Positions 9,746 to 18,638 of a stretch of 64,000 bases of DNA are shown piece after piece. Source of the stretch: Bacteroidota bacterium (GTDB lineage Bacteria > Bacteroidota > Bacteroidia > Bacteroidales > F082). Each line of letters opens with the position of its first letter. Within the stretch, counting starts at the first letter, position 1. The DNA lies in contig NYYH01000079.1 in assembly GCA_002686705.1 (NCBI GenBank), positions 8,159 to 72,158 on the forward strand, in the 5' to 3' direction. Under the pieces are notes generated by a model. That model saw nothing but the letters and a program-made list of their open reading frames with translations, was not told where the DNA came from and did not search any database. A program made the translations under genes and the position numbers.

Positions 9746-11614
9746 TCAAAGTTCCTCCTTAATTAATAACTTCTGATACCGCTTTAATTCTTCAAGCACA
9801 TTACTTTTTACATGTACAAAATTTGTCAATCCAATCTCTTTTAATCGATCAATTTGTGATTCGGGATAACCAGCCAAAACGACTACTGCTTTATCAACCA
9901 GTGCATTATAAATTGGTTCTACAATATCTTTGTATTCTTCATTGGAACTACAGATAACAACAATTTCTGGTTTATCAACTATGGCTGCAGCTATACCTTC
10001 TTCAACATTATTAAAACCAGGATTATCAACTATTTCATAACCTGCACAACCGAAAAAATTACCTGCAAACTGTGATCTAGTTTTACGCATTGTCAGATCA
10101 CCATATGTAAACATCCAAGCTACAGGCCGTTTATTGTTAATAGCAAATTTATCAGTACTTAACCGTATTTCTTCTAATTTCTCACCACCACGATAAATTA
10201 CAAGTGGTTGTACTCCATCATTTTCAGGTTTGGTTTTTCTCTTCAGAAGTTCAAAATCTGAATTAAACGACTCACTAGTATTAGGAAATTGATTTGTCCC
10301 AAGAAGCGACCTTTTCCGAGTTGCAACATCATCATCCTTTATTGAAGCTTCGTTAGCAATAATTTTTTGGATACTTCCTTTTTTGAAAGCCTTTATATAA
10401 CCACCTTCTTTATCAACGTTAAGGAATCGCTCCCAAGCATTGTGGATAAGTTTATCAGTAAGACTTTCAATATAATAGGAGCCTGCACCAACATCTGCCA
10501 CTTTATCGAAATATGATTCTCCCTTTAATACCAATTGTTGATTGCGGGCTATACGTTCAGAAAACTCAGTTTCTGTTTCGAAAACAGAATTAAATGGCAA
10601 CACACTTAATGAATTAACTCCTCCGATAATGGCTGACATAGATTCTGTGGTGGTTCGAAGCATATTTACATACGGATCGTAAATAGTTTTATTCCATCTT
10701 GAATTGCTACAATGAATATACATTGTTGCATTTGATTTATTCTTTAACCCATATGCATTGACAATATTTGCCCAAAGATATTTTGCCGCTCTAAACTTTG
10801 CAATTTCCATGAAATAATCAGATCCAACAGAATAATGAAATCGAATATGGGGTGCTATATCGTCAATATCCAGTCCGCTATCAGTAAGATAGGTAAGGTA
10901 TTCTGCAGCCATTGCCATAGAAAAAGCCAGCTCGCTAACAATTCCTCCTCCAGAATTATTAAATATCGTGGCATTAATACATAAATATTGAAAATTCGGT
11001 ATGTGCTTGCATGAAGTATGCAGTTTATTCAACAATGCAAGGTCCTCTTTTGCCGTATTGTGAAATCTACCGTTTAAGCTAAAATAGCTTATTGGATCAT
11101 ATTCAACGCTTCCTTTAACTTTATTGGGATTAATATTGGATTTGCTCGCTAGAGAAGAAATGATATCAATTATTTCGAGCGGGTAATTTGCTGCAAAGTT
11201 TATTTCCTTCTTATCGAGAGGGATATCCTTGAAGAGTCTCTCAACACTATTATCATCAGGTTTAAAATCATCTTCAAAATAAAACCCCAAAGAATCAACA
11301 CCCGCTAATCCAATTTTAAGTGCTTTCCGGTTTGCATTTTCAATATTTTCAACTAGAATATCCTGACGGACAAGCCAGTTGTTATTTTTGATGTGGTTTC
11401 CTCTGACAAATGGGAAATTTCCTGGGAAAATACTGATGTGAGGAAACTTGCCTAAATCTTCACTTCTGTAGTAAGGTTGAACCCTAAATCCTTCGTCGGT
11501 TCTCCAAACAAGTTTTTTGTCATAATCAGCACCCTTAAGATCCTTTTTTATTTTTTCTTTCCACTCTTTGGTTGAGACAGGAGGAAATGTTTCAAAAAGT
11601 CTCTCTTTTTGCAT
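9746..11614 (-). CDS. mutA: Methylmalonyl-CoA mutase, small subunit
   Basis: This 622-residue protein aligns by eye with mutB over the barrel ('ISYFSLNGRFHNT', 'AGSYYIESLTDKLIHNAWERF') and has a degenerate C-terminal B12-like domain. The DxHxxG motif of the large subunit is absent; the corresponding stretch reads 'VAWMFTYGDLTMRKTRSQF'. This is normal for the non-catalytic small chain, which pairs with MutB as a heterodimer. It is the promoter-proximal gene of a two-gene operon. A candidate -7 element (11641-11648) and a 9-bp inverted repeat (11683-11705) lie upstream. Confidence 0.95.
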   Translation of the reverse strand: MQKERLFETFPPVSTKEWKEKIKKDLKGADYDKKLVWRTDEGFRVQPYYRSEDLGKFPHISIFPGNFPFVRGNHIKNNNWLVRQDILVENIENANRKALKIGLAGVDSLGFYFEDDFKPDDNSVERLFKDIPLDKKEINFAANYPLEIIDIISSLASKSNINPNKVKGSVEYDPISYFSLNGRFHNTAKEDLALLNKLHTSCKHIPNFQYLCINATIFNNSGGGIVSELAFSMAMAAEYLTYLTDSGLDIDDIAPHIRFHYSVGSDYFMEIAKFRAAKYLWANIVNAYGLKNKSNATMYIHCSNSRWNKTIYDPYVNMLRTTTESMSAIIGGVNSLSVLPFNSVFETETEFSERIARNQQLVLKGESYFDKVADVGAGSYYIESLTDKLIHNAWERFLNVDKEGGYIKAFKKGSIQKIIANEASIKDDDVATRKRSLLGTNQFPNTSESFNSDFELLKRKTKPENDGVQPLVIYRGGEKLEEIRLSTDKFAINNKRPVAWMFTYGDLTMRKTRSQFAGNFFGCAGYEIVDNPGFNNVEEGIAAAIVDKPEIVVICSSNEEYKDIVEPIYNALVDKAVVVLAGYPESQIDRLKEIGLTNFVHVKSNVLEELKRYQKLLIKEEL

Positions 11615-11640
11615 TTTAATTGCGATTTGTAATTAAAGTA

Positions 11641-11648
11641 CAAAATTA
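11641..11648 (-). promoter_or_regulatory. Candidate -7 element (TAATTTTG) of the mutAB operon
   Basis: The minus strand reads TAATTTTG, matching TAnnTTTG, 26 bases upstream of the mutA ATG. No convincing -33 TTG is seen at 18-20 bases, so the support is the -7 match and placement. Confidence 0.4.
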
Positions 11649-11682
11649 AAAGAAAAAGAGTGGTAATGTTCTGCAGCAAGGA

Positions 11683-11705
11683 AATGTTATTAAGCAAATA
11701 ACATT
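11683..11705. promoter_or_regulatory. Perfect 9-5-9 inverted repeat upstream of the mutAB promoter
   Basis: AATGTTATT (11683-11691) and AATAACATT (11697-11705) form a perfect inverted repeat around AAGCA. It starts about 35 bases upstream of the candidate -7 element, where an activator would normally bind. No cobalamin-riboswitch features (B12 box, long conserved leader) are visible in the 224-base gap, so a protein-binding site is the likelier reading. Confidence 0.4.
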
Positions 11706-11838
11706 AAGATGATGAGACTGTTTAGTATATAGGTTTGCCAGTACTCAAACCTAGTCGTTACCAGTACATTTGGGTTAACAGCCTTATAATACTGGAAAAA
11801 TGTACAGGGTGATAGATTGCTGATAAACTCAAGATTCT

Positions 11839-12186
11839 TTACAAGCTTGCTTCTTTCTTAGCCATTAATGTTCCAATTAACAAACCTACTCCTGCAAGTA
11901 GAAATATTGAAGCTGAGTATGCTACCTCTTCTTGCATACCGGCAATGCTATATAAAAAGTTACCGAAAAGAATTCCAATCCCAACACCTATTGAAATAAG
12001 GGCAAGGTTCATACTGATAATTTTCCATGCCGATCGTGTAGAGGGAGTTTTATTGCTCATAAAAACACTTACATCTTTGTCCTTCTCAATTAAGGCAAGA
12101 CGCTCTTTATGTCTTGTGGTGTAATACAGAAAAAGAATTCCGAAAACCACTATAAACGCACTAATAAATACAATTGCTACTTCCAT
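11839..12186 (-). CDS. Small membrane protein, DUF6249-like
   Basis: The 115-residue product has an N-terminal membrane helix (about 3-23), a charged cytoplasmic segment with 'RHKERLALIEKDKD', and two further hydrophobic helices (about 52-75 and 88-108). This pattern, including the RLALIEK stretch after the first helix, matches the DUF6249 family, which I recall being found beside ECF sigma factors in Bacteroidota. It is divergent from the sigma gene and shares a 136-base promoter region holding a 14-bp palindrome. Its role is unknown. Confidence 0.7.
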   Translation of the reverse strand: MEVAIVFISAFIVVFGILFLYYTTRHKERLALIEKDKDVSVFMSNKTPSTRSAWKIISMNLALISIGVGIGILFGNFLYSIAGMQEEVAYSASIFLLAGVGLLIGTLMAKKEASL

Positions 12187-12221
12187 TTTTCTAATTTTTA
12201 AGATTATATGATTGACTAATA

Positions 12222-12250
12222 TTAGTCTTTTATATCTTTGACATGTGTTT
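12222..12250 (+). promoter_or_regulatory. Bacteroidota-type promoter of the ECF sigma operon with internal palindrome
   Basis: TTG at 12222-12224 and TATCTTTG at 12243-12250 are separated by 18 bases, a close fit to the -33/-7 arrangement of the Bacteroidota primary sigma factor. The spacer is largely filled by the perfect 14-bp palindrome GACTAATATTAGTC (12224-12237), which would place a bound regulator squarely on the promoter. The start codon of the sigma gene is 73 bases downstream. Confidence 0.55.
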
Positions 12251-12322
12251 TGTATTTTGGTTACAAAAAATAAAAGAATAACAATTATGTAACCAATTAA
12301 TAAGTTTACTGTCTAAAGTACA

Positions 12323-12910
12323 ATGGGATCAATAGATGAGAACATACTTATACCAAAAATTCTAGCTGGAGATGTTCAATCTTTTGAAGAAATAGTGAAA
12401 AGATATAACATGATGGTTTACACGCTGGCATACAGGGTATTAAAAAAACCGTGAAGAAGCTGAAGAATTAGCACAGGATGTATTTCTAAAAGTTTATAGC
12501 TCATTGGATAGTTTTAATATGAAGTCTCAAAATTATCTACATGGATTTACCGTATAACATATAATGCATCAATTAACAAATACAAATCTCAAAAAAGAAA
12601 GGTAGATACAATTGAGATTGATGACTTTGTTGAATTTAATATTTCTGACTTATCTGATGCTCAACATGATATACACATAAAAGAAAAAAGAAAAATCATT
12701 AACAATTCAATATTAAAACTACCGGAAACTGATAGGATAATTATAACTTTGTATTATTATGAAGAGTTACAAATTAAAGAAATATCTGAAATAGTGGGAC
12801 TATCAACGCATAATGTTAAAATAAAGCTCCATAGGAGCCGACAAAAACTTTATGTAGAACTAAAAGATAAAATTGGACAGAAAAAAATAGATTACTATGA
12901 ATACAGTTAG
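12323..12910 (+). pseudogene. ECF-type RNA polymerase sigma factor with two compensating frameshifts
   Basis: No single frame spans this gene, but the three segments join into a complete ECF sigma factor of about 195 residues. Frame one gives the start through 'MMVYTLAYRVLK'. A run of seven A (12442-12448) then needs one base fewer to continue as 'NREEAEELAQDVFLKVYSSL' (region 2). At 12529-12532 a run of four A needs one more to continue as 'KLSTWIYRITYNASINKYK', and the original frame is restored. Region 4 follows, with 'LPETDRIIITLYYYEELQ' and a helix-turn-helix (EIVGLSTHNVKIKLHRSR). The net shift is zero and the end overlaps the next gene by 14 bases. Either the gene is dead or the sequence has two homopolymer errors; the intact codons around them favour errors. 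Confidence 0.85.
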
Positions 12911-13307
12911 TGATAATACAGATGATTTTGTTAAAAAAGCAGTAAAAATTGCTTCAGTTGAAAAACCTGGTGATGATTTTATTCCTTCGGTAATGAATAA
13001 AATTGAAGGTTTAAGTTTGAAGGAAAGTAAAGTTCAGAGTACAGGTTCAATTATTTCCTGGAAAGGATGGGTTTTTATTGGAACTATTGTTGGTACTATT
13101 TTTGTGCTTTTATTTCTTTCAGAACCTACTACTTTTAACTTTTCATTCTTTGATACTTATGTCAATTATATAAACTCAATAAACATATCTATTTCTGTAT
13201 CTAGTATATTCTTAACAGGAGTATTAGTTTTTGTATTTTACTTTCTTCTCCAAATTTCTTTAATTGTAAGAAGAGTAAACGGACCAGAAAAAAGTCTGAA
13301 CCACTGA
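12897..13307 (+). CDS. Putative anti-sigma / membrane partner of the ECF sigma factor
   Basis: The 136-residue protein has a polar N-terminal half of about 50 residues, then two strongly hydrophobic helices (about 52-72 and 97-122) and a short basic tail. It overlaps the sigma gene end and is cotranscribed with it. Small membrane proteins in this position often sequester the sigma factor, but no zinc anti-sigma motif (HxxxCxxC) is present, so the function is inferred from context only. Confidence 0.6.
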   Translation: MNTVSDNTDDFVKKAVKIASVEKPGDDFIPSVMNKIEGLSLKESKVQSTGSIISWKGWVFIGTIVGTIFVLLFLSEPTTFNFSFFDTYVNYINSINISISVSSIFLTGVLVFVFYFLLQISLIVRRVNGPEKSLNH

Positions 13308-13333
13308 TTAATCTATGATTAGTTTGATAGGCT

Positions 13334-13687
13334 ATGATTAAAAGTGAATACAAATATTCAGAACTGACATCTAAAATAATTGGTTGTGCAATGAAAGTTC
13401 ATTCTGAATTAGGCAATGGCTTTCAAGAAGTAATTTATCAACGGGCATTAGAAATTGAGATGATCGATACAGGATTAAATTTCAGCAGAGAATTTGAAAT
13501 GCCCATTTATTATAAGCAACAACAGATTGGTACACGAAGGGTTGATTTTCTATGTGAAGAAATAATATCAATGGAATTAAAAGCAATTACTAATTTAGAA
13601 GATGTTCATTTGGCTCAAGCAATAAATTATTTGGAGGCATATGATTTGGAAGTAGGGTTCTTATCAATTTCGGAACCAAAAGTTTAA
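13334..13687 (+). CDS. GxxExxY-family protein (PD-(D/E)XK nuclease-like)
   Basis: The 117-residue protein carries the family-defining motif GFQEVIY at about residues 29-35 (GxxExxY), preceded by 'AMKVHSELGNG', and the later 'VDFLCEEIISMELKA' that matches the D...E-x-K nuclease-like core. Members are widespread in Bacteroidota and environmental bacteria; their physiological role is unsettled. It follows the anti-sigma gene by 26 bases on the same strand and may be read from that operon. Confidence 0.85.
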   Translation: MIKSEYKYSELTSKIIGCAMKVHSELGNGFQEVIYQRALEIEMIDTGLNFSREFEMPIYYKQQQIGTRRVDFLCEEIISMELKAITNLEDVHLAQAINYLEAYDLEVGFLSISEPKV

Positions 13688-13781
13688 CATTCAAACGCCT
13701 TGCCAATAAAAAATTCAAACAGAAAAATCAGGGAAATCCAGAAATCAAATAAATCATAGTTCCGACAATTATCGAACTACC

Positions 13782-16181
13782 TTAAGGTTCAAGTATCAGA
13801 ACCCTTTCATTATTGAGTTCATTTTTATTTGTATTAATGATACGGTACTTGCCATTATTAAACATATGGGCCTGATCAGAATAATGTTGACTCATTACAT
13901 TTCCTGACTGGCCAGTTGGAATAATCGACCATGCATGATCTGTATCAGCAAAATCAATAAGTAATCTCATCGCAGGGCCATCAACAACCGGATAAACTCC
14001 TGCTTTGTTGTACCTATAACCTTCTTTATCAATTACATCATTTCCACCTGATTTAGCAAACGGACCAATATTAAATATTCGATCGAGTGGTTCTTCATAA
14101 CCAATAGGGTGTATATGTGTAAGCGTATGAACCTTGCCCCACTTCCATGTACTCACATCATCCCCTAACTGGGCTGACAAGGAAGAAATAGTTTCCTCTA
14201 ATGATAATGTAAAAATATCACTTCGAAGTTCCTTTGTATTTAAGGTTGTTTTGTTATCAAACCAAATTGAATTTTCGTTCGAAAATAATGCTGACATTCT
14301 GGAACGTACTAGAAATGAATTTATAAAACTATTGAAATCCTGCTCATTAAGTTCATCACCTAAAGTATTATACATAATAAAATAAACCAGATTACTGAAG
14401 ATGGTTGCACCAATGCTATTTACATCGGTCTTGCCATCCCAGCTATGTAACTGATTTATGGCTAAAGCATATGTTGGACCAATGCTTGAAACCTTTTTGG
14501 TATTGGCCTCCGATAATATCAAAGCAGCAAGCATTGTATCTTTTTCTGAAGTATTATCGAGTTGAATCGATGATAAACCTTCTATATCCCACTTGTCACG
14601 AGAATTTATCAATCTCTTAATACGATTTGCTCTGATCCCCGGAGAATAATAACCTGGATATAAAATACCATCAACCCTTTCATGTTCATCGTTTGAGGTT
14701 GTAATAAACCCATCTTCCGGATTAATGATTCTCGGATTCTTATCAAATGAATAATAGCCAAGAATCTCATCATTTCCACTTGCACCGTCTAATATAATTT
14801 TAGAATTAACATGCTCTGGTCTGATAGGTATTTTACCAGCAGCCCATAATGCAATGTTATTTTCATTATCACCATAAATCATGTTCATTCCAATTAAATC
14901 AATGTACTCCATTGCTTTTTCGAACTCCTGCATATCAGAAGCATTATTAATTTTGTACAAACCTTCAAGAACAGCAGATTCCATTTTATTTAATGCCCAC
15001 CACATTGAAATAGGTGGTTCGTCGTATTTCGCAATATTATTGTAAACGCCATTCAAAATAGGTCCATGGCGAGTAGAGCGAATTTCAAATGCAACATCAT
15101 TTCCTCCTTTCACAGTAATTTTATTGATAACTGTATTATAATTTTCCCAGTGATCGTTTACCCAAATCTGATTCGGATTATCAGGATTCTGTTTTTCTCT
15201 ATAAAGATCCATATTGTCGAATGGAAATATTGTTGTACCCCAAGCAAAGCGATCGTTATGACCAGTAATTGCAAAAGGAACACCTGCCAAATAATAACCT
15301 GCCATCGAAAATCCGGGATATTCAATATATGCTTCATACCATACGGCTGGTTGTGAAAACCTGATATGTGTATCATTTGCCAGTAGTACTTTTCCTGATT
15401 TTGATCTAATGCCACTAAGCACCCAGTTGTTTGATCCATACCAAACAGGAACAGGTAAAGTATTAAAGGTTTTTTGTATCTCACTTGACAGGTTGCCTAA
15501 ATGTTTTGTTTGACTGGTAGTATCAAGATAATGTTGGACGTTTGAGATAGAATCAAGCCCAAAATCAATTAGATAATCCTGTCCAAGATTTTCTAGTATA
15601 CGAGTTACTATTGGTTCCTGTGAAAGAGCAGATGTGAAAGACAAAGACATATAACCTAATACCGTGTAAACATCAACAGGTTTAAATAGTTCGGGTTTGA
15701 AATTCAACAAAGTAAACTCAATTGGCAGGGTGCCATTTTCGATAAAACTGTTTATTCCTTTTAGATAAGCAAGAGTTTCCTGTTTGTATGGTGCACTAGT
15801 TTCATTAAAAAATTTATTTGCACTTTTTTTGGCCGCTTCACGTATGGACAGCGTTAGCATTGTTTTATCAGTGTTTAGAAATTTCTCGCCTAATAATTCC
15901 GATAATCTTCCTGAAGTTACACGTCTTATCATTTCCATTTGAAATAACCTCTCTTGTGCCTGGACATAACCAAGAGCCATATATGCGTCGTGTGAATTTT
16001 CAGCATAAATATGTGGAACACCATATTCGTCAATAATTATTTCTACTTTTTTATTCAGACCTGGCAGACTTACTTTACCTGAATAATTTGGTTTGGTGGA
16101 TCTTAGCAATAAATAACTCGCTGCACCAAAGCATATCAAAATGATAATTATTGTTACAAATATTTTTTTGATGATTTTCAT
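13782..16181 (-). CDS. Penicillin acylase family protein (Ntn-hydrolase)
   Basis: The 799-residue product starts with a membrane-anchor/signal helix (about 5-26) and has the penicillin amidase layout: alpha chain, spacer, and a beta chain starting at Ser250 in 'WYGSNNWVLSG', the autocatalytically exposed nucleophile. Downstream 'AGVPFAITGHNDRFAWGTT' and late Asn-containing motifs match the family. These periplasmic enzymes hydrolyse amide bonds in beta-lactams, acyl-homoserine lactones or related acyl amides; the natural substrate cannot be assigned. The gene is monocistronic by spacing. Confidence 0.92.
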   Translation of the reverse strand: MKIIKKIFVTIIIILICFGAASYLLLRSTKPNYSGKVSLPGLNKKVEIIIDEYGVPHIYAENSHDAYMALGYVQAQERLFQMEMIRRVTSGRLSELLGEKFLNTDKTMLTLSIREAAKKSANKFFNETSAPYKQETLAYLKGINSFIENGTLPIEFTLLNFKPELFKPVDVYTVLGYMSLSFTSALSQEPIVTRILENLGQDYLIDFGLDSISNVQHYLDTTSQTKHLGNLSSEIQKTFNTLPVPVWYGSNNWVLSGIRSKSGKVLLANDTHIRFSQPAVWYEAYIEYPGFSMAGYYLAGVPFAITGHNDRFAWGTTIFPFDNMDLYREKQNPDNPNQIWVNDHWENYNTVINKITVKGGNDVAFEIRSTRHGPILNGVYNNIAKYDEPPISMWWALNKMESAVLEGLYKINNASDMQEFEKAMEYIDLIGMNMIYGDNENNIALWAAGKIPIRPEHVNSKIILDGASGNDEILGYYSFDKNPRIINPEDGFITTSNDEHERVDGILYPGYYSPGIRANRIKRLINSRDKWDIEGLSSIQLDNTSEKDTMLAALILSEANTKKVSSIGPTYALAINQLHSWDGKTDVNSIGATIFSNLVYFIMYNTLGDELNEQDFNSFINSFLVRSRMSALFSNENSIWFDNKTTLNTKELRSDIFTLSLEETISSLSAQLGDDVSTWKWGKVHTLTHIHPIGYEEPLDRIFNIGPFAKSGGNDVIDKEGYRYNKAGVYPVVDGPAMRLLIDFADTDHAWSIIPTGQSGNVMSQHYSDQAHMFNNGKYRIINTNKNELNNERVLILEP

Positions 16182-16382
16182 TGTTTAACCAAGTTAATTG
16201 CTTTACCCTTTGATACGTAGATATGAAAGTATCATGGGATAACTGTTTCTATTTTAAAAATTACAAACAAGCTATGCAAAATTACGAATTCTATTTTTAT
16301 AATAAATGATCTATTGTTTAACATATCAGATTATTTAGGATATTTGCCGCTTAAATTATTTAATATCAAAAAAAGAAAAATT

Positions 16383-16568
16383 ATGGAAAACAATAAAGAA
16401 AAAGTTTGCTTATTCTGCAAAAATGATGAATACCAGGTTCCATTAGTAGCGCTTGATTTTAAAGGTTCTAACTACTGGATATGTCCACAGCATATACCAG
16501 TACTTATTCATGATCCATCGCAATTGGAAGGTATGTTACCTGGAGCTGAAGATTTATCTGCAGGTTAA
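16383..16568 (+). CDS. Small cysteine-containing hypothetical protein
   Basis: From the ATG at 16383 the product is 61 residues and resembles a small zinc-ribbon: a CxxC pair ('CLFC', about 9-12) and a later Cys-Pro-Gln-His ('ICPQHIP', about 36-42) could coordinate one metal ion. The frame is open further upstream (16314), but the ATG preceded by an A-rich leader is the natural start. I do not recognise a named family. No operon partner is close; malate dehydrogenase begins 293 bases downstream with its own promoter. Confidence 0.65.
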   Translation: MENNKEKVCLFCKNDEYQVPLVALDFKGSNYWICPQHIPVLIHDPSQLEGMLPGAEDLSAG

Positions 16569-16791
16569 GAAAACTAGAACCTTCGGTTTTTCATAATCGT
16601 TAATTAGGCTCTTGAACATTGAAAGATCTTTACAGTTTATAAATTTAGGATATCTTGAGAATAATCATTTTTTGGAATCTTAAACAATGGGTAATCCTAA
16701 TCTTAGCATCTTCAAACCTTTAATTAATTCTGTTAACAATTTAGACTTTAAATAAATTAGCTTTTACATATTTTTATAGTCAATATTAGCA

Positions 16792-16820
16792 TTGCTCACG
16801 GAGAAATATTATTACATTTG
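16792..16820 (+). promoter_or_regulatory. Bacteroidota-type promoter of malate dehydrogenase
   Basis: TTG at 16792-16794, an 18-base spacer, and TACATTTG at 16813-16820 fit the -33/-7 consensus. The mdh start codon is 41 bases after the -7 element. Confidence 0.6.
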
Positions 16821-16861
16821 CGGTAATGAAAAAAGTCTAACATAAAAAGAATCAAATTAAA

Positions 16862-17800
16862 ATGGAAAAGATAACAGTAATTGGAGCAGGAAATGTAGGA
16901 GCCACAGTGGCTAATGTTATTGCTCACAAAGATATTGTTAAAGAAGTTGTTATTATCGATATCAAAGAAGGTATCGCAGAAGGTAAAGCTCTTGATATTT
17001 GGCAAACTGCCCCAATCAATGGCTATAATACTAAAGTAACCGGTGTAACAAACGACTATACTAAAACTGCCGGATCAGGAATTATTGTTGTCACTTCCGG
17101 TTTACCACGTAAGCCCGGCATGAGTCGCGACGATTTAATCTCAACAAATGCCGGAATCGTAAAAAGTGTAGTTGCGCAAGCTTTGAAATTTTCCCCTGAT
17201 GCTATCGTGATAGTTGTTTCCAATCCTTTGGATGTAATGTCATACGCCGCTTTTAAAACAGCGAATATTTCATCGAAGAAAGTATTTGGTATGGCAGGGA
17301 TATTAGATACTGCACGTTATCGTGCTTTTCTTGCAACTGAATTAAATATTTCTCCGCTTGACATCCAAGCTTTATTAATGGGTGGACATGGCGATACTAT
17401 GGTTCCATTACCACGTTATACAACTGTTGGTGGAATACCTGTTACTGAATTAATAGATGCGGATAAATTAGAAGCAATCGTTAAACGCACCAAAGGTGGA
17501 GGAGGTGAGCTGGTTAAATTAATGGGTACATCTGCATGGTATGCTCCAGGAGCTGCAGCAGCTCAAATGTGTGAAGCTATCGTTAACGACCACAACCGTG
17601 TTTTTCCTGTTTGCGCACTACTTAATGGAGAATACAACCAAAAAGATGTCTACCTTGGCGTACCTGTGACGCTAGGAAAAAATGGAATTGAAAAGATAAT
17701 TGAAATCGACTTAAACGAGGAGGAAAAGGCACTTCTGGAAGCTTCTGCTAATTCTGTAAAGAGTGTTATGAAAGTACTTGACGACATGAACCTTTTATAG
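16862..17800 (+). CDS. mdh: Malate dehydrogenase (NAD-dependent, LDH-like type)
   Basis: The 312-residue protein has the Rossmann motif GAGNVGAT (about 7-14), the coenzyme-selecting acidic residue in 'VVIIDIKEG', the mobile loop arginines in 'LPRKPGMSRDDL', and the catalytic His in 'MGGHGDTMVPLPRY'. Arg residues at the substrate loop indicate malate/oxaloacetate specificity rather than lactate. It interconverts malate and oxaloacetate in the cytosolic C4-acid route. It has its own promoter and is followed by a strong intrinsic terminator at 17853-17880. Confidence 0.96.
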   Translation: MEKITVIGAGNVGATVANVIAHKDIVKEVVIIDIKEGIAEGKALDIWQTAPINGYNTKVTGVTNDYTKTAGSGIIVVTSGLPRKPGMSRDDLISTNAGIVKSVVAQALKFSPDAIVIVVSNPLDVMSYAAFKTANISSKKVFGMAGILDTARYRAFLATELNISPLDIQALLMGGHGDTMVPLPRYTTVGGIPVTELIDADKLEAIVKRTKGGGGELVKLMGTSAWYAPGAAAAQMCEAIVNDHNRVFPVCALLNGEYNQKDVYLGVPVTLGKNGIEKIIEIDLNEEEKALLEASANSVKSVMKVLDDMNLL

Positions 17801-17852
17801 TCTGAAAATATTGCCTAATCATTAATGGTTGCGATTCTTGTTTAGGCTTAAG

Positions 17853-17880
17853 ACGCTCTCTTCGGAGAGCGTTTTTTTTT
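17853..17880 (+). terminator. Intrinsic terminator after mdh
   Basis: ACGCTCTC (17853-17860) and GAGAGCGT (17865-17872) form a perfect 8-bp stem capped by a TTCG tetraloop and followed by a run of T. It separates mdh from the sirtuin gene. Confidence 0.9.
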
Positions 17881-17926
17881 GTGTTTATTTTTTATCTTTA
17901 TCAAAAATATATCCTATCCTTACAAT

Positions 17927-18613
17927 ATGAAAAAAATAGTTGTACTAACAGGAGCCGGAATTAGTGCTGAAAGCGGTGTTAGCACTTTTAGAGATAATAA
18001 CGGATTATGGGAAAACCACCGTATAGAAGAAGTAGCATCACCAATAGCTTGGGAAAATAACCAAGAAATGGTCCTTGATTTTTATAATCAAAGGAGAAAA
18101 CAATTATTCGAAGTTGAACCTAATGATGGACATAGATGGCTGCTTAAGTTGGAAGAAAAGTTTAACGTACAAATTATAACACAAAACGTTGATGATTTGC
18201 ATGAGCGAGCCGGATCAACCAATGTGTTGCATTTACATGGTGAGTTAAAGAAAGTCCGCAGCACTCATGATCCAAACTTAGTCTATACCTTAGATCATTG
18301 GGAGTTAAAAAAGGGTGATAAGTGCGAATTAGGATATCAACTCCGACCACATATTGTATGGTTTGGTGAAAGTGTACCAATGATTGAAACAGCAATATCT
18401 ATCGTTTCAGACGCTGATATTTTGATTGTGATCGGCACTTCAATGGTTGTATATCCTGCTGCAAGCCTAATAAATTATGTAAGTAACGAAATTCCAAAAT
18501 ATTATATCGACCCAAAGGCATTTGCTGTACCAGGTATATCAAACCTTAAAATAATTACAGAAAAAGCCGGAATTGGCGTACCTAAATTGGTTGATCAGTT
18601 ATTAAAAAATTAA
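17927..18613 (+). CDS. NAD-dependent protein deacylase (Sir2/CobB family)
   Basis: From the ATG at 17927 the product is 228 residues. It has the NAD-binding 'LTGAGISAESGVSTFRDNNG', the catalytic His in 'VLHLHGEL', 'TQNVDDLHERAG', and 'VWFGESVP', all typical of bacterial class III sirtuins. The two zinc-binding CxxC pairs of many CobB proteins are absent from the 'RSTHDPNLVYTLDHWELKKGDKCELG' region as a set, which is common in this group. A TTG at 17879 extends the frame into the terminator T-run and is not credible. It would remove acyl groups from lysines in cytosolic proteins. Confidence 0.93.
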   Translation: MKKIVVLTGAGISAESGVSTFRDNNGLWENHRIEEVASPIAWENNQEMVLDFYNQRRKQLFEVEPNDGHRWLLKLEEKFNVQIITQNVDDLHERAGSTNVLHLHGELKKVRSTHDPNLVYTLDHWELKKGDKCELGYQLRPHIVWFGESVPMIETAISIVSDADILIVIGTSMVVYPAASLINYVSNEIPKYYIDPKAFAVPGISNLKIITEKAGIGVPKLVDQLLKN

Positions 18614-18638
18614 AATTTTACTTCGGTTTAATAGGGAA

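Noticed and set aside
11615..11838. Cobalamin riboswitch in the mutAB leader
   Set aside because: No B12 box or conserved riboswitch core is visible, and the candidate promoter is only 26 bases from the start codon, so most of the gap is not transcribed into the leader.
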